Source: Alangreenwoodia sp964438605
GTDB taxonomy: Bacteria > Bacillota > Clostridia > Peptostreptococcales > Anaerovoracaceae
Direction of reading: 5' to 3'
Assembly: GCA_964438605.1 (NCBI GenBank)
Contig: CAYTKT010000034.1
Location: 1 to 24,899, forward strand
Length of the DNA stretch: 24,899 nucleotides
Shown: one piece after another, positions 23,772 through 24,899 of the stretch
Layout: every line of letters begins with the position of its first letter
Position numbering within the stretch: position 1 is the first letter of the stretch
Translations under genes and position numbers: made by a program
Notes under the pieces: generated by a model
The model's input: the letters and a program-made list of their open reading frames with translations, nothing else
Told to the model about the DNA's origin: nothing
The model's database searches: none

Positions 23772-24653
23772 TTATTCGATTCGAAAATCGCTGTCAGCCA
23801 GCCGGATCATATCTCCGCGCTGGATACGATACTGCTGCCCCGGTATGAGCTTCGTACGATTTACATACGTTCCATTCGCACTTCCTTCATCCGATATGTA
23901 GTATTCGCGGTCTTTTCTCGTGATTCGGCAGTGCTTTCGACTGATCATCCGGTTAAAAGGAATCACGGCGTCGACGATTTCTGCTTTTTTTCCGATCAGC
24001 GTAGAAGCCTGATCGAGCAGAATCTCAAAGTGATTCGGCACGTTGATAGCTACAAGGCGGAGGACGCTGTCCTCTTTCTTTGAAACAGACTCTTCCCATT
24101 TTCCTCCACTGCACAGATCCTTCAGTGACAGCGAACTGTTCGACAAATCCGTAAGAAACTTCTCCATTCGCGAATCCGGCGATGGGGCAATTTGATTGAC
24201 CAGTTTAATCAGATTCGACCGCAGTCTGCTTTCAAATTCAAAATGACTGTGAAATATCTTGAAATTGATCGGCAGATAAACCAATTTTACTTTTAACGTA
24301 TTCCTATCAACAAAAATCTTATCCCACGAAATATCGATATTTTCACTCGATAGAAAACCATTATTTTCTACCTCTACAATATTTTTAAGCAGACCGGTCA
24401 CAATCTGGATCAGTGCGTCTGTTGTGATTCCGGTCAGCATGGAAGACATCTTTCGGCAATCCTCCGTCAGATAAAACAGCTCAATCTTCCCGTTGTACAT
24501 CATTTTCATGCAGGGAACGAAAATATCGTTTGTCTGACTTTGAAGTACCTTGTAATCTGTACTCATAAAATAATTTTCATTTTCCAGTATATAACCGAAA
24601 TTATTTCCGCATTTTACTTCTTCCACGATTTTACTGTCCTCTAGTGTGTACAT
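23772..24653 (-). CDS. DUF6382-like/FHA-domain protein, 293 aa
   Basis: The first 185 residues match what I know as the DUF6382 region. It has a kinase-like lower-lobe flavour (GITTDALIQIVTGLLKNI; SSENIDISWDKIFVD; KVKLVYLPI) but no catalytic residues, reminiscent of the EssB pseudokinase domain. The C-terminal 90 residues are an FHA domain: LIGKK (219-223), ISRKHCRI (237-244) and SANGTYVN (258-265). There is no TM helix. It is the first recognisable gene of the T7SS operon. AAGGGA is close to the ATG, and the stop is 21 nt before the CpaE-like gene. The DNA is AT-richer than most of the cluster. It probably reads phosphothreonine on a partner and may stand in for EssB's cytoplasmic part; this is a hypothesis. 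Confidence 0.87.
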   Translation of the reverse strand: MYTLEDSKIVEEVKCGNNFGYILENENYFMSTDYKVLQSQTNDIFVPCMKMMYNGKIELFYLTEDCRKMSSMLTGITTDALIQIVTGLLKNIVEVENNGFLSSENIDISWDKIFVDRNTLKVKLVYLPINFKIFHSHFEFESRLRSNLIKLVNQIAPSPDSRMEKFLTDLSNSSLSLKDLCSGGKWEESVSKKEDSVLRLVAINVPNHFEILLDQASTLIGKKAEIVDAVIPFNRMISRKHCRITRKDREYYISDEGSANGTYVNRTKLIPGQQYRIQRGDMIRLADSDFRIE

Positions 24654-24844
24654 GCATTCCCTTCTCTCTGAGCAATTTCATTTACAGACCGCTCTCTCCT
24701 CCTGTTCCAACATTAAGGTGGATTCATTTTCCTACAAGAAAATTCTTATCTGATCCTCCCACTCGACATCCGGTAAAATTCATCACAAAAAAGAACGTTT
24801 CTTTTTCCTTTGAGCGGATAAAATAATGGTATGTTGTCTGCAGA

Positions 24845-24875
24845 ATTTTCGCAGAATACTTCATTCTGCGAAAAT
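24845..24875. repeat. Perfect 13-bp inverted repeat upstream of the T7SS operon
   Basis: The arms ATTTTCGCAGAAT (24845-24857) and ATTCTGCGAAAAT (24863-24875) flank a 5-nt loop. No U-tract follows in either direction. It lies about 190 nt before the start of the first T7SS gene. It could be the end structure of an upstream transcript or an operator. Confidence 0.6.
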
Positions 24876-24899
24876 CCCGTTCTCCTCACGCATATTTCA

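Noticed and set aside
24654..24844. Promoter of the T7SS operon
   Set aside because: Candidate boxes such as TTGTAG with TTAATG have poor matches and spacing; not supportable by eye.
1..24899. Mobile elements, CRISPR arrays, tRNA or rRNA genes
   Set aside because: No transposase or integrase motifs, regularly spaced repeats, cloverleaf-like or rRNA-like sequences were found.

Overview
The window is a chromosomal stretch of a Gram-positive bacterium, most likely a class Clostridia member (Lachnospiraceae-like). The basis is a Firmicutes-type (type VIIb) secretion ATPase, WXG100 proteins, strong AGGAGG ribosome binding sites, S-layer-homology (SLH) modules and eukaryote-like Ser/Thr kinases with C-terminal sensor domains. 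I cannot name the genus. Every gene I accept lies on the minus strand, so transcription runs from high to low coordinates. I see no tRNA, rRNA, CRISPR array, transposase or integrase.

Region A (24.65-12.6 kb) is the core type VII secretion (T7SS) cluster. In transcription order it encodes a DUF6382-like/FHA protein, a CpaE/MinD-like P-loop ATPase, an EsaB/YukD ubiquitin-like protein, the EssC motor ATPase, a Gly-rich WXG100-like protein, a coiled-coil YwqH-like protein, a 480-residue LXG-like putative effector with hydrophobic segments, a two-TM protein that could be its immunity partner, a soluble TPR protein, and two further WXG100 proteins. Spacing is mostly 3-80 nt, so this is probably one long operon. 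The last WXG100 gene has its own possible promoter and a hairpin over its stop codon. Perfect 13-bp inverted repeats without U-tracts lie just outside both ends of this block.

Region B (12.34-10.84 kb) encodes a membrane-anchored zinc-ribbon/FHA protein overlapping a PP2C-type phosphatase. Region C (10.67-6.29 kb) is one large exported, Ig-like plus SLH cell-wall protein that is split into three reading frames by two apparent single-base deletions. Region D (5.93-0.17 kb) holds two transmembrane Ser/Thr kinases, one with a beta-propeller and one with TPRs as sensor part. Each is paired with a tiny single-TM protein (51 and 46 aa). The start of another gene runs off the left edge.

Taken together, this looks like a T7SSb apparatus wired to a full phospho-signalling circuit: two kinases, one phosphatase, two FHA phosphothreonine readers and the FHA domains of EssC. 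The usual membrane partners EsaA, EssA and EssB are not recognisable in the window. The DUF6382-like protein, CpaE-like ATPase, SLH protein and small TM proteins may be lineage-specific replacements or additions. This integration, and the effector/partner/immunity cassette inside the operon, are the most interesting features.
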